A DNA stretch of 64,000 nucleotides from Aphanomyces cochlioides (taxonomy: Eukaryota > Oomycota > Saprolegniomycetes > Saprolegniales > Verrucalvaceae). The DNA is taken from positions 496,001 to 560,000 of the forward strand of contig JAHQRK010000015.1 in NCBI GenBank assembly GCA_019828595.1, given 5' to 3'. The notes under the pieces were generated by a model. The model searched no databases, was not told the origin of the DNA, and saw only the letters and a program-made list of their open reading frames with translations. Position numbers and translations under genes: made by a program. Below, piece by piece: positions 1 through 10,437 of this stretch; the stretch's first letter is position 1, and each line of letters starts with the position of its first letter.

Positions 1-23
1 CGAACGAGTCTTGAGCTGCCGAA

Positions 24-572
24 TCAACTATTGTTCCAACCGACCTCACTCCACTTGTTGGTCCAGACGCTAAACTTGGAGATATCCAACTGACGCTGAA
101 GGCCCATGTAGCTGACGCGGCTGCAGCTCACGCGAAGACTCTTGGAGCTTTCAATGATGGGCGCCGTGGAGCTGAAGAGGCCGATGTCCATGTCTGTGCA
201 GTCGCGTGTTCGAAACTGCTGCACGATGCAGACCAAGGTCGTGCGGGAGCAATTGCGCACAAAGAGACTGGCTGTACATGGTCCGATGAAGATTGTACAG
301 TCGTGGCATTCATCAATCTGGACTGACGTGCAGTGGTCGAGGACAAACACATTGCATCGGGTGCAGTCTTCAATGAGGAATTGCTGGCCATTGATCTGTC
401 CCGGTCGCTTGACAACCATGGCGTCCGTCTGCTTGGACACAATAAAGTCGGCACGATTCAGCGCGGGGTCCTTGCCAAAATTCGTCGTTGACGATTTCGT
501 TGGCGATGATTTGGTTTTGCCGGGTGACGAGATGGATTTTTGGCGTCGGCGACGCGTCAAGGCGTTTCCCAT
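24..572 (-). CDS. RP2-like TBCC/C-CAP domain protein (3' end incomplete)
   Basis: Resembles the retinitis pigmentosa 2 (RP2) family, GTPase-activating proteins for ARL2/ARL3 that help deliver lipidated proteins to cilia and membranes. The visible 182 residues start MGNALTRRRR, giving Gly2 and a basic stretch suited to N-myristoylation, as in RP2. The rest is the cysteine-rich beta-helical TBCC domain, with the FLIEDC, LFVRNC and QQFRTRDC landmarks; the Arg in LFVRNC aligns with the RP2 GAP arginine finger. The reading frame stops at position 24, just after the segment matching the domain's final Trp-Ser. Because a GTCGGT donor-like site lies there, I think an intron begins and the C-terminus lies beyond the window. 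Start is the ATG at 572. Family call is good; the 3' structure is unknown. Confidence 0.75.
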   Translation of the reverse strand: MGNALTRRRRQKSISSPGKTKSSPTKSSTTNFGKDPALNRADFIVSKQTDAMVVKRPGQINGQQFLIEDCTRCNVFVLDHCTSVQIDECHDCTIFIGPCTASLFVRNCSRTTLVCIVQQFRTRDCTDMDIGLFSSTAPIIESSKSLRVSCSRVSYMGLQRQLDISKFSVWTNKWSEVGWNNS

Positions 573-1262
573 GGCAGTTGGACAATGCTAATCTTAGCGC
601 TGGCAAACACTTGATCATGTTTCTGCATAATAAAGATAGATGGTCGAGAAACGTCGCTTCAGGCGCCACATTGGGGCGTCAGCGTTGGCAGGATGTCTGA
701 AGTTGCAAGAATTCCAGAATGGAAGAAATGAGCATATCATCTAAGATACTAAGTACACAAAATATAAACAGATTGAATTTAAATAAAATCAATAATACTA
801 AAGTACTTATGGGTACACTAATATTATGCCTGAAATATTAAAATCTATTCATATTAATATCTTACAAAGTGTAGATGAAATTAGAACAAAATATGCAATT
901 TTTATCCTATTTAATAAATAGTATTTTGTGATGCAAATAAAATATATAAAATATTATGCATATTGTGGTTTTAATAAAAAATTGGAGTCGTGCGGAATAA
1001 ATTTTGACGCACAACGCAACAATTGACGCATACAAATTCCAAGTGAAAAGAAATTGAATGTTTTGAACATTTTCAAAAATTTAAAACGTTTGAAATTACA
1101 CTATTTAATGGTCACGACGGTTTAAATAGTGTATGCGTCAATCGATTGAAACATTTTCAAAACATCTCAAATTTCCAGTTTCGGAACAAGAACACAATAA
1201 TAGTATCTTACTTAATTTGGTGACTATTGGCAGAAAAAGCGATCTTTGGAACAGTCAAGCCG
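573..1262. other. AT-rich intergenic region with small inverted repeats
   Basis: About 690 bp between the divergent RP2-like and aspartic protease genes. It is strongly AT-rich from about 720 to 1130. No reading frame with a recognisable product was seen. It probably carries the promoters of both genes. Nested inverted repeats sit at 1022-1142. Confidence 0.5.
1022..1142. repeat. Nested inverted repeats, possible small MITE relic
   Basis: ATTGACGCATAC at 1022-1033 is the exact reverse complement of GTATGCGTCAAT at 1131-1142. Inside it, ACACTATTTA at 1098-1107 is the reverse complement of TAAATAGTGT at 1123-1132, so a short hairpin is possible. The ATAGTGT word also recurs around 43730-43850. 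This could be a MITE fragment or a simple hairpin; no target duplication was identified. Confidence 0.4.
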
Positions 1263-2822
1263 ATGACAACATGGCGATGCGCTCTTATCTTATGGGCGGT
1301 TGCGTGCATACCTCAAGGGCTTGGACTTCACTCTGAGCTACATGCAAAGACATCGGAGCACCAGACACAATACGCGGTGACGATCGCAATAGGTACACCC
1401 CCTCAGGAATTCAACGTCATTGTCGACACGGGATCGTCCGATCTGTGGGTCCAAGGTTTTCCAATTGGCTTGTTTTGCGAAGTCCTTACACTTCATAGGG
1501 GTTGCTTGTTCATCGTGCAATGCGGGGCCACGCTTTGATGCATCGAAATCGTCGACGTTTCATCCTGGTTGCTTGCGCGAACTGTGCGAACATACAATAT
1601 CTTATGGCTCAGGCAAATCATCAGCCAACATTGGCCAAGACCGAGTTGCGTTGGGCTCACTTGTGCTTGCAGACGACATGCAGTTCGGTGTCGTATACAG
1701 CGAAGACGCGAGTATCACAGCTGTGCTTCAAAATAGCGGCATCCTTGGCCTTGCGTACTCGTCACTCTTCAAGATTTTCATCTTACACTCTTTCTTTTCT
1801 AGCTTTGACGCCATGGCTGCCTTTACTTTTCCATGCGTGCAAGATTACATATCGTCCTTCGCATTGTCTCTCGATCCAACGAATCCCGTCTTATCTATCA
1901 ATGAACATCTACCAGCTTACGAGGAAGCATCGATTGTCTGGGCGTCTATGCCAGTCGAACAAGTTCGTCTATGTAACTCTGGCATCACCCTCACTCTCTT
2001 GGCGATAGCTTGAGGGTCTTTTGACTTACTGGATTGTCGGCATGCCGGATGCCACGCTTGGATCCTTGCAATTGTGTGGCAATACCACAAGCCGTTGTCA
2101 AGCTGGTAGCATTTCACTTTACAACATTCTCTCACTTGGTTTGACTCAGTGCTCGACACTGGTACAGGCTATATCGCAGTCCCGATGTCGGCTTGGCTAG
2201 CAGTCGTCCAGTTGTTCGAGGAAGTTGGATGTGAAGCTGCTTTGGCTTCGTCTGGTCCATTCATTTGTCCATCCGACGCGGATCTCCCTACTTTCCACTT
2301 TACCTTGGGTCCTCTTCTTCCCCCTCTATGCGACTGAAGTGTCGTCTGTAGGCACGATGCATGGCTACGCTTGTACAATCGAGCCGCGGATGTATTCCTT
2401 CCGAGAGAGCATGGATTCCATTGTTGTGGGTTTGATTGCATCGCCCCTTGACATTTGGATCCTCGGCAGTTTATTTCTCCAACAGTACTACACAATATTC
2501 GATGTCGAGCACCGCCAAGTCCGTATGACTGTCGCCCTCGCAGCGACGGAATCTCTTCCAGAGCTTCAGCCCGTGCCAATTTCAGTTCATGACCAGCCGA
2601 GCTACTTTGACAGATTCTACGGCATGCTTTCTCTTGAGCTTCTAACTAACCCTGTGAGTAGATGAAGTCATTGCCGAGAGACTTCTTGTACTTGGCGTCA
2701 TGGCCATGAGTTTTGCCGCTGTCTACTCGATAGTACGTCAATCCAATGGCCCGCGAAAGTACAATTGGGACTACAAAACCACGACCGATGGTATGGATCA
2801 TGCAAAAAGTCAAGGACACTAA
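1263..2822 (+). CDS. Secreted, membrane-anchored pepsin-like aspartic protease (A1 family)
   Basis: A eukaryotic aspartic endopeptidase, likely active at the cell surface or in the secretory/vacuolar route. The ATG at 1263 opens a signal peptide ([19 protein letters not shown]). The first catalytic motif is [10 protein letters not shown] and the second is [13 protein letters not shown] late [16 protein letters not shown] segment is typical of the A1 C-terminal lobe. Introns fitting in frame are 1456-1498, 1963-2008, 2106-2149 and 2309-2351; another of 42 nt at 1761-1802 is likely. The last join near 2585-2661 was not resolved. After it the frame encodes a hydrophobic helix ([19 protein letters not shown]) and a short polar tail ending at 2822, suggesting a C-terminal membrane anchor. 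Both catalytic aspartates are present, so activity is expected. Confidence 0.8.
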
Positions 2823-2967
2823 TACTCGATGGTACTTTTAGATGTCTTGCTTGTGAGCTTGTTGGAGCGTCGACCGGCCTAGATGTGAAAGATGATGAAT
2901 GCGCTTGAACAGCATACGACAGGAATAGAAATCAAATCTTAAAGGACTCGGGCAGCTAGATGCCTTC

Positions 2968-5033
2968 TCATATTAAAAATGAATCGATCTTCTCGGGCTC
3001 CGGAGAACTTGAATGGTCAGGGGAGTGCACGAAAAAACTAGAATTGTCAAAATTGTGTTGACGTGGCAGTTCAGCGGGGGCTTGAGATGAAGGAGGAGCA
3101 AGCTGGTGAGCCAAAAGACTAGATTGGACGGAACTTCGTTCACCAGTCAATGTAGTGTCGGCTTGTGAAGACGGCGCTCTGGCCGGAGCATTTGGTTTGT
3201 GGCCATGGCGAGTGGCGTCTTCGACCGACATGTTGGCAACTTCTCTGAAGAAGACGCGGAAGAAAAGGTCATACCGGACTTTAGTGCCTTTTGTCTTGAA
3301 CTGCAGTCGCACAAAAGTGTTGAACTTGTTCTTGGAGAACTTAAATCCATAGTGCATGATGGTGCTGCGGAGGATTTCGCTCTCCACGTAACGAGAGTTG
3401 TCGACATCATGAGCTTTCAAATCTGTCATGATTTGGGAGACATCAATGTTGTTCGTCTCACAGTGCGCCACCACGGCGCGCACCATACGCCGCTGGAGCT
3501 CAAAGACATCAATAAAGTGCTCCAAAACACTCTTGAGCTCGCCAGGATTGACACGGACGATACCATTTATGAGTGTGAATTGGCGAATAATACGAGGAGA
3601 CAAAAACGTCATGTTGAGGAGGAGCACCACCATTTGACCTCCAATAATGGCAAGCGACCACCATTTACCATTGGCCACCAGCACCATAAATCCTTGTAAG
3701 AGAAAACCAAAGTAGAATGCGTTGACCGTGAGGAAAAACTTGGCCAAGACATGGACAAACTTGCGGCTGAAGTACGGCAGATTGAGGTCACACTCCAAGT
3801 GCGATACGTCGCTTTTTTTCTTTCCCCACTTCGATCCGGTGACCTTGCGGAAGACCGTTCCCAATAGATCGCTGAAACTCGACGAACCTTCGTATTCAGG
3901 CAAGTTTTCAGTCCGGTCAAAGAGTTTGAGCAATGTGACTTCAGTTGTCTCTGGGGCCGCAACATCAGACTACAGGAAACATCCTGTCAGTCGAAGTCAG
4001 GAAATAGTTCACATACCGCATCCGCAACACGCTTTAGTGCAGCCGGCAACTGTGCTTCGTCGCCACCAGCGTGCATGACCATGATAGAAACACACCGCTT
4101 GAGGTAGAAATAGAGACCCAACATCATGAAAATGAGGACCATGATGAAAATGAACATGATCAGGAGACGGCTCTTGTGAATAGACTCACGAGTATCTGGA
4201 TCGTCAAGCTCATCACGGTAACCAGGTCGAGCATCATCACTGATCAAGTAATAAAAGCCTTGAAGGAGGACAAGAATGATCCACGTCGACTTCTCGACTT
4301 CGTAGAGGTGGATGATTTCTGTGTCTTGCACGGCGCGGAGGTATTTGGGAAATGAGAACAGGCTGGGAAGGTCATATTGACGGAGGAAAAAGTCGCGCAG
4401 AACAAACATCTTGGCTGTAGACACGTACTCTTTTGCAATCTTGTTGGACTTTCCGTCCGATGTTGCTTGCGTGTACAACTCCGCAGGGGTGAGGAGGGCA
4501 TGCTTGTCCAGTTGAAAGTTGCGTTGACGTAGGCGGAGAAACATAATGGAGGACTGAACTGTAAGCGCAATCGCGAAGAAGAGAATCATATCGTCGACGG
4601 CTTCCCATGCGATGTAATTGTTGCTATCCTTGTCAAAGACAGAATACTCTGCCAACCGCTTACTCAAAAACTGGATCAAACCACCGACCAAGAGTTCTAC
4701 ACAGGACCATTAGACTTCATTGCGGAGTCAAGAGGGCAGCATACCACGGTACATATGTGTGAGGAGCGTAAAGTACTTTGGATGTGGCGCTGCTTTGTTT
4801 TCCAGTTTCGTTAGGGCCATCTTGAGCACGATCACAAACGCGATGACATAGAGGAAGGAGAGGAGGGTGCTGTAGACTGGGAGTTGGAGGCCAATGTGGA
4901 AGAGAGCGTTGTCGGGGAAAGTGTCCTTCACCGACGGGAGTTTCGACGCGTCCGTCGTACCATTCAATATGTCCGTCGTCTCGTTGAGCATGCTCATCGT
5001 GTCGTTCGACATGCTCATCGTATCGTTCAACAT
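2968..5033 (-). CDS. MLO-like seven-helix membrane protein, three exons (gene A)
   Basis: Paralogue of the D genes further right. Exons are 5033-4745, 4696-4017 and 3969-2968, with introns of 48 and 47 nt in frame (656 aa). About seven hydrophobic segments, the conserved MYRELLVGGL block after helix 1, the FSFPKYLR loop motif and a helix 6-like block after FFSRK-type residues suggest the MLO family, plant proteins linked to calcium and defence; this is a pattern-level call. The C-terminal EF-hand-like loop (DVDNSRYVESEI) lacks Gly6 and Glu12, so calcium binding is doubtful. The extreme N-terminus repeats N-[DEG]-T sequons. The upstream in-frame codon at 5072 is TTG, so the ATG at 5033 was chosen. 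The gene lies head to head with gene B. Confidence 0.7.
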
Positions 5034-5908
5034 CCCCGCGCCCTTTTCGAAAATGGCAGAAAAGGTGTTCAAACTACAGCATGTGCAAATATCCTACTGT
5101 GTCAAGCTATCCTGTCAAAACCTATAACCTTTGATATTTCACAACTGAGAATTTGTAAAACTAAATATACTTTATAAATTTATAAATCTTATCCAAGCTT
5201 CAATATCAATCCAAGTGTGTATGGTCAAGCTCTGATGTGGGAATCTCAGCAGAGAATGTCTTGCTATCGTAGCTCTGTCACGCTCGGACTCCTTATGACT
5301 GAAATGCTTGAATAGATCCACAGGGAGAATCTCGCCAAGTATATAGGATACCTCTATAATCCTATACAAGGTCGGACAAAGTTTGAGAGGTTTCCAATTT
5401 CGAACTGCTCCCACGACAGCCAAAGCTCCACCGCAAGCAATGGATGACAAATGGAAGTGTGACAGAGAGTGTCCACCCATGCAAACGACAGCAGCCATCC
5501 GTCCAGAAGCGTGAAATGCGCGCTACAGCCTATCGAATGCTGTTACTGATATATTTCACCCTTCTTCTCGACTGAATTCGTGCTTATCGCGGTGACTCGA
5601 ACGACAGCAGTTTTGGATTGACATTTTGGAATTCAGCCCACGACTCGACAAGATATGAACAGCGTGGGAAGACATTATGACGCCGATGGTTTATTTCCCA
5701 CATCTTTGGATCGTAATGAATGGTGTGGCAAAGTAGGACGGAAGAGGACGACCTGTTTGACAAAACTACTCGTACCAGCTCTCGTACCGAATTCACTGGG
5801 AGTAATACACGCCAGATGGAATTTGACGTGCTGACAGCATGTGCACCAGTGAGCGTGCCTACGATTGCAAGGCACGATTGAAATTCAGAACAGGTGCCAT
5901 TCCACAAA
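5034..5908. other. Divergent spacer between genes A and B
   Basis: About 875 bp between the starts of the divergent genes A and B. It has an AT-rich part at 5140-5200 and holds the conserved upstream blocks listed separately. A minus-strand open frame at 5172-5498 has no recognisable features and was not called. Confidence 0.5.
5739..5849 (+). promoter_or_regulatory. Conserved upstream block of gene B shared with gene C
   Basis: Two stretches match the region upstream of gene C. CGGAAGAGGACGACCT at 5739 is identical. A tract of about 50 bp ending in GTGCACCAG at 5849 has only scattered substitutions. The start ATG is 60 bp further on. Preservation outside the coding sequence suggests promoter or 5' UTR elements, or simply recent duplication. 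Confidence 0.4.
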
Positions 5909-7876
5909 ATGAGTGACGACGACTGCTGTTCCTTTGCAAATTACAGCGCTGAGACCAACGCCTCCGTTGTGGAATTTAGTGTCAACGCGCTGATCAATGC
6001 TGGTTTGAACCAAAAAGTGTCGGTTCCTACTCAATTTGCCTTCATTTGTATTGTCACAGTATTCGTCCTTTGCTTTGAATTTATCCTGGAATCGATCGAG
6101 CATGTCATTGCGCGCCATCCAACCTACTGGAGGCTCTTGAACAAAATGTACCGAGAACTTCTCGTTGGTGGTCTCACAGCCTTTGTCTCCAAACGTATGG
6201 ATCAATGGGATGTCATGGATGAGACCGAACAGGACAAACTCAACATTGGTGATGAAATGGTGCTCTACTTTGCTCTCTCCATCGCCATCCAGTCAGCACT
6301 CATATTTACGATGCTCCGCAAACGTAACAAGAGAGCCGACAAGCTATCTGCTTTGAGTTCCCGCGACTTGCTTGAATACATGACGACGGACAAAGACGCT
6401 AAACCAAGGTCCCTTTCGTCCCAGTCAATCATGAAGAACAAGATCCTCCAGAACTTCTTCCTCACGACGTACAAGCTCCCCGACATGTTTTCCTTTCCAA
6501 AGTACCTCCGCTCGATTCAGGACTCGGAAATCTTTAGCCTGTTTGACGTCGAGATCATTGAATGGCTGCTCCTCGTCGCCACGTACTCTGTCTTCTTTCG
6601 CATCGCGGACGACTTGGAAATCCGTTTATCTATTGACGAAAACGCCAGCGACGAAGCTATCGAAGCCGGTATCGAATTTGGTATCGCCAAGGGGATGTTG
6701 GAGAACCGGCTGAAAATTCTCCTCGGGTTTGTCCTCATTCTCTCTGCTACAATCTGGGCCTTGGACTGGTTCCTCCGTCGCCGTGTCCGTGATATTGTGA
6801 CGTACGCTGCCAACGGCCAAAAATCTTACCTCGAAGCGCTTCGTGAAGTCGCCGATCAAGAAGATGCTCGTCTGGCAAAGCCCATGACGAACGACGAAGC
6901 CATTTCGACCATGATGGAGTTGGCCGATTCGCTCTCTGACGTTGAAGACCACTCGAGCATTTGGGATTTGATCAAATCTGCCGCGCGGCGCTTAGTTGGA
7001 AGAGCTCATGTGAAGACTCAAACTCTTGAGGCGATGACCAACCTCAATCTGCGTTTCTTCTCCCGCAAAGCAGTGCACGTCTTCGCCAAGCTCCTGCTGT
7101 CATTCAATGCGATGTACTTTGCCCTTGTCTGGTCGACTTTCAATGCCTCCCTCGTGCCAGTCATCACATCGGAGGAAGCGACGTTGTATCCCGTTTGGCT
7201 CGCCGGTCTCATGGCCATCCTCATCGTCAATATGATCTTCTTCGCGCCTCGACTCGTTCGCCAGCTTGCTCTCGTGAATGCCACCGTGCGCGTCAACCCC
7301 AGCGAACTCAAGACAGTCATTGAGCATTTCGCGGATGTGCTGGAAATGCAAACCGAAATGGCGGAAGCAATCAATGAATATTGCGACGCCAATGACAAAG
7401 ATGTCAAGGAGCTCGAGCAAGATATGGTCGCGCTTGATCCACAAGCCACGGGCTACATCGAAGGTGAAGAGCTGCGCAACATCATCAGTCGCTATGGCTT
7501 CAAGTTCTCGGCCAACAAGTTCCAGACCTTTGTCCGTCTTCAGTTCAAGACACAAGGGACAAAAGTTCCTTATGCTGACTTCTGCCGCGTGCTTTTTGGC
7601 CTGACGGACCAATTGAAGGCCCATCATGGAGCACTCTCGGAGTTTATGACTGGAAGAAACCTCAACAGTCAGTACTTGCATTCGCTCCGACGAGGTGGAA
7701 CGAGCGACAGCATGCACAGCAGCAATAGCAGCCACAGCTCGCGCCGTACGAATCGCGCTCTGCTGTACAAACTCGCGGGCTTTCAACGCGGCAATACTAA
7801 CGAGAGCGCGGATTCCGCAAGCCAAGTCTACCATCAAGTCCAAACCCCAAACAAGACAGACGATGCGTTAGTGTGA
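5909..7876 (+). CDS. MLO-like seven-helix protein with C-terminal EF-hand (gene B)
   Basis: Intronless, 655 aa from the ATG at 5909; the in-frame codon at 5894 is GTG and not used. Hydrophobic helices lie near residues 35-60, 85-105 (after MYRELLVGGL), 120-140, 215-235, 270-295, 390-415 and 430-450, matching the seven-helix MLO plan. A helical linker with DEAISTMMELADS lies between helices 5 and 6. Near residue 510 the loop DPQATGYIEGEE has Asp1, Thr5, Gly6, Ile8, Glu9 and Glu12, a plausible calcium site; a second degenerate EF-like turn (TQGTKVPYADF) follows. The tail is Ser/Arg-rich. Everything from nt 7236 on recurs exactly in E1 and E2, because B was one parent of the tandem array. Plant MLOs have a calmodulin-binding tail, so the EF-hand here may be a built-in calcium sensor (inference). 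Confidence 0.7.
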   Translation: MSDDDCCSFANYSAETNASVVEFSVNALINAGLNQKVSVPTQFAFICIVTVFVLCFEFILESIEHVIARHPTYWRLLNKMYRELLVGGLTAFVSKRMDQWDVMDETEQDKLNIGDEMVLYFALSIAIQSALIFTMLRKRNKRADKLSALSSRDLLEYMTTDKDAKPRSLSSQSIMKNKILQNFFLTTYKLPDMFSFPKYLRSIQDSEIFSLFDVEIIEWLLLVATYSVFFRIADDLEIRLSIDENASDEAIEAGIEFGIAKGMLENRLKILLGFVLILSATIWALDWFLRRRVRDIVTYAANGQKSYLEALREVADQEDARLAKPMTNDEAISTMMELADSLSDVEDHSSIWDLIKSAARRLVGRAHVKTQTLEAMTNLNLRFFSRKAVHVFAKLLLSFNAMYFALVWSTFNASLVPVITSEEATLYPVWLAGLMAILIVNMIFFAPRLVRQLALVNATVRVNPSELKTVIEHFADVLEMQTEMAEAINEYCDANDKDVKELEQDMVALDPQATGYIEGEELRNIISRYGFKFSANKFQTFVRLQFKTQGTKVPYADFCRVLFGLTDQLKAHHGALSEFMTGRNLNSQYLHSLRRGGTSDSMHSSNSSHSSRRTNRALLYKLAGFQRGNTNESADSASQVYHQVQTPNKTDDALV

Positions 7877-7923
7877 TGGGATCCAGTATGAGTGTCAATG
7901 TGAGGATGGAAAGATCCCCGCCG

Positions 7924-7936
7924 TAAATTAATCAAA
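7924..7936 (+). promoter_or_regulatory. Conserved 3' flank motif TAAATTAATCAAA after gene B
   Basis: TAAATTAATCAAA lies 48 bp after the stop of B. The same 13-mer lies 48 bp after C and 53 bp after E3, and copies follow E1 and E2. Constant distance and identity suggest a 3' UTR or polyadenylation element; the function is inferred. Confidence 0.45.
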
Positions 7937-8332
7937 CATCATGATGTATCATCGACGAGAAAGCAACGCAAAGCGCAAGAGGGAGGACATGGTTTCCAAT
8001 ATCGAGAGGATCGCGGTCGACAAGCACGCAATCGTTGTATTCTTGTAGCTGCTGTGGCAATCCTTCGATATGGCGCGAATGCGCACCTTTCTATTCCCCC
8101 GATCAAGTGTCATTCGGTGTCCAGCGGGGCGATCTGGAGCTTTATCCATGTCCCGACTTGTCTCCACGCATGTCAAGGTCACTAATCTCACATCTCACCC
8201 TCGTCCTCGTCATCACATGGTCTCTCGAGAGTCACTGGATTGATGTCAAGTGTCACGATATTCTGAACTCTCCCGTGGATTTCCCCCAGGATTGTGTGGT
8301 CGAGAGCTATTTGACGTGGGAAGAAAGCTTGG

Positions 8333-8422
8333 CGGAAGAGGACGACCTTGGAACTTCCACAACTATTGTGAGTAATGCACGCCAAATGGGGGGATTTGAC
8401 GTGTTGACAGCATGCGCACCAG
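8333..8422 (+). promoter_or_regulatory. Conserved upstream block of gene C1
   Basis: Counterpart of the block upstream of gene B, with a 16-bp identical core at the start and a longer match ending GCGCACCAG at 8422, 75 bp before the ATG. Copies precede C2 (17052-17141) and C3 (25769-25858). Likely promoter or 5' UTR sequence. Confidence 0.4.
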
Positions 8423-8496
8423 AGAGGACGACACAAGAATCATGTTGACATGCTGGACCAGAAACAATTGAACTACAGTACGTGCGGTTGCCCAAC

Positions 8497-10437
8497 ATGA
8501 GCTCCGAGGCGGCGTACAGCGCGGCGACGAACGTCTCCATGACGGACTTCAGCGTCCAGGCGCTCATCAATGCTGGTTTGGACATCGATGTCTCCGTCTC
8601 TCTTCAATTCAGCTTCATTATCGTCGTGACAGTGTTCGTCATTTGCTTTGAATACGTCCTCGAGTCGATTGAACATGTCATCGCGCGCCATCCGACCTAC
8701 TGGACGCTCTTGAACAAAATGTACCGCGAACTTCTCGTCGGTGGTCTCACAGCGTTTGTTGCCAAGCGCATCGATCAATGGGATGCTATCGCCAAGTACG
8801 ACCAGGCGAAGCTCAACATCAGCGACGACATTGTGCTCTACTTTTCGCTCTCCATTGCGATTCAGTCGGCGATTATCTTTATGATGCTCCGCGTGCGCAA
8901 TGAAAAGGTTGACAAGCTGTCCGTCTTGAGCGCGCGCGACTTGCTCGAGTACATGTCGACGGACGATGGCGCGAATCCATGGTCGCAGTTTTCCAAGTCA
9001 ATCATGACGACCAAGATCCTCCAGAACTTTTTTCTCACGACATACAAGCTCCCCGACGTCTTTTCCTTTCCCAAGTACCTCCGCTCGATCCAGGATTCGG
9101 ATATCTTCAGCTTGTTCGACGTCGAGATCATCGAATGGATTCTCCTCGTCGCCGTCTACACGATCTTCTTTTGGATCGCCGACGACTTTGAGTCCATTCG
9201 ATTCATCGAAGAAGACGCCACCGACGACATTATCGAAGCTGGTATTGATGTCGAGCATGCCAAGATGATACTAGCGACGCGTTTGGAAGTTCTCCTCGTC
9301 TTTATCCTCATCCTCACAATCGCTCTGTGGGCATTGTACGCCTACGTCCGTCGCCGCGTCCACGACATTGTACTCCATGCAAGCAATGGCCGGAAATCAT
9401 ACCTGGAAGCGCTCGAAGACATTGCGAATAAAGAAGATGCCCGCCTGGCAAAGCCCATGACAAACGACGAAGCAATCGCCGTCATGATGGAATTCGCCGA
9501 TTCTCTCACGGACGTCGAGGACCATTCGAGCATTTGGGACTTGATCAAATCTGGCGCTCGACGCCTCGTCGGAAGAGCGCATGCGAAGGACAAATCGCAC
9601 ATGCAAGTGGCAAACCTCCACTTGCCATTCTTCTCCCGCAAAGCCGTCCATGTCTTTGCCAAGCTCTTGTTGTCATTCAATGCCATGTACTTTGCGCTTG
9701 TATGGTCAGCGTTCAATGCGTCAGTCGTTCCCGTCATCAAGTCCAAGCAAGCAACATGGTATCCGCTCTCGCTCCTTGGTCTCATGGCCATCCTTGTCTT
9801 CAATATGCTCTTCTTTGCACCGCAGCTTGTGCGTCATCTTGCCCTCGTGAATGCCACAGTCCGTGTCAACCCACATGAGCTCAAGGCGGTGATTGAGCAT
9901 TTCTCGGACGTGCTCGAAATACAAACCGACATGGCCGAAGCAATCATCACCTATTGCGACGCCCATGGCAAGGACATCAAAGACCTCGAGCATGACATTG
10001 TTGCAATTGATCCAGAAGCCACGGGGTACATCGAAGGCGAGGCGCTGCGGGATATCATCAGTCACTACGGCTTCAAATTCTCAGCCAACAAGTTCCAAAC
10101 GTTTGTGCGTCTTCAGTTCAAGACACGAGGGACGAGAGTTCCTTATGCTGACTTCTGCCGCGTGCTTTATGGCCTCACGGAGCAATTGACGTCGCATCAC
10201 GACTCGCTCTCGGAACTTCTGTCAGGAAAAAACCTTCACACCGAGTACCTCAATTCGCTTCGACGGGATCGATCGAGCGAAAGCTTCCTTAGCGGTACGA
10301 CGAGCAGCCACGGTCAACGGCGTCCCAACCACGCCATGCTATTTAAACTCTCAGCCATTAAGCAATTCCATGCGAAGGACAATGCGGAATCGCAGGCCAA
10401 AGTAAGTCCAAGGAAGGTTGCCGCAGAGGCAGTATGA
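8497..10437 (+). CDS. MLO-like seven-helix protein with C-terminal EF-hand (gene C1)
   Basis: Intronless, 646 aa, starting MSSEAAYSAATNVSMTDFSV at the ATG 8497; the earlier in-frame codon at 8482 is GTG. It is collinear with gene B: the MYRELLVGGLTAFVAKRIDQ block, the KLPDVFSFPKYLRSIQDSD loop, FFSRKAVHVFAKLLLSFNAM at helix 6, and an EF-hand loop DPEATGYIEGEA near residue 505 in which position 12 is Ala instead of Glu, so calcium affinity may be weaker. The cytoplasmic tail is Ser/Arg-rich. It converges on gene D1, 377 bp away. Three copies with identical protein sequence occur in the array. Like its paralogues it may form a calcium-related membrane protein, but no direct function can be read from the sequence. 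Confidence 0.7.
   Translation: MSSEAAYSAATNVSMTDFSVQALINAGLDIDVSVSLQFSFIIVVTVFVICFEYVLESIEHVIARHPTYWTLLNKMYRELLVGGLTAFVAKRIDQWDAIAKYDQAKLNISDDIVLYFSLSIAIQSAIIFMMLRVRNEKVDKLSVLSARDLLEYMSTDDGANPWSQFSKSIMTTKILQNFFLTTYKLPDVFSFPKYLRSIQDSDIFSLFDVEIIEWILLVAVYTIFFWIADDFESIRFIEEDATDDIIEAGIDVEHAKMILATRLEVLLVFILILTIALWALYAYVRRRVHDIVLHASNGRKSYLEALEDIANKEDARLAKPMTNDEAIAVMMEFADSLTDVEDHSSIWDLIKSGARRLVGRAHAKDKSHMQVANLHLPFFSRKAVHVFAKLLLSFNAMYFALVWSAFNASVVPVIKSKQATWYPLSLLGLMAILVFNMLFFAPQLVRHLALVNATVRVNPHELKAVIEHFSDVLEIQTDMAEAIITYCDAHGKDIKDLEHDIVAIDPEATGYIEGEALRDIISHYGFKFSANKFQTFVRLQFKTRGTRVPYADFCRVLYGLTEQLTSHHDSLSELLSGKNLHTEYLNSLRRDRSSESFLSGTTSSHGQRRPNHAMLFKLSAIKQFHAKDNAESQAKVSPRKVAAEAV

Larger units (their letters stand above)
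7877..8496. other. Spacer between genes B and C1
   Basis: 620 bp with no supported gene. Overlapping frames on both strands are not convincing. The part at 7950-8070 resembles the region just after gene E3 (34165-34280), where the mucin-like gene ends, so it may hold a relic of that gene's 3' end. Copies follow E1 (16596-17215) and E2 (25315-25932); the last has two single-C deletions in C runs. Confidence 0.45.

Noticed and set aside
5172..5498. 108-aa minus-strand frame between genes A and B
   Set aside because: No motifs, no paralogue despite the duplicated surroundings, and it lies in presumed promoter DNA.
8307..8585. Minus-strand frame whose translation resembles another upstream of gene B (5584-5907)
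   Set aside because: The resemblance comes from the conserved noncoding blocks upstream of B and C. The frames differ by indels and start in different contexts, so a shared protein is unlikely.
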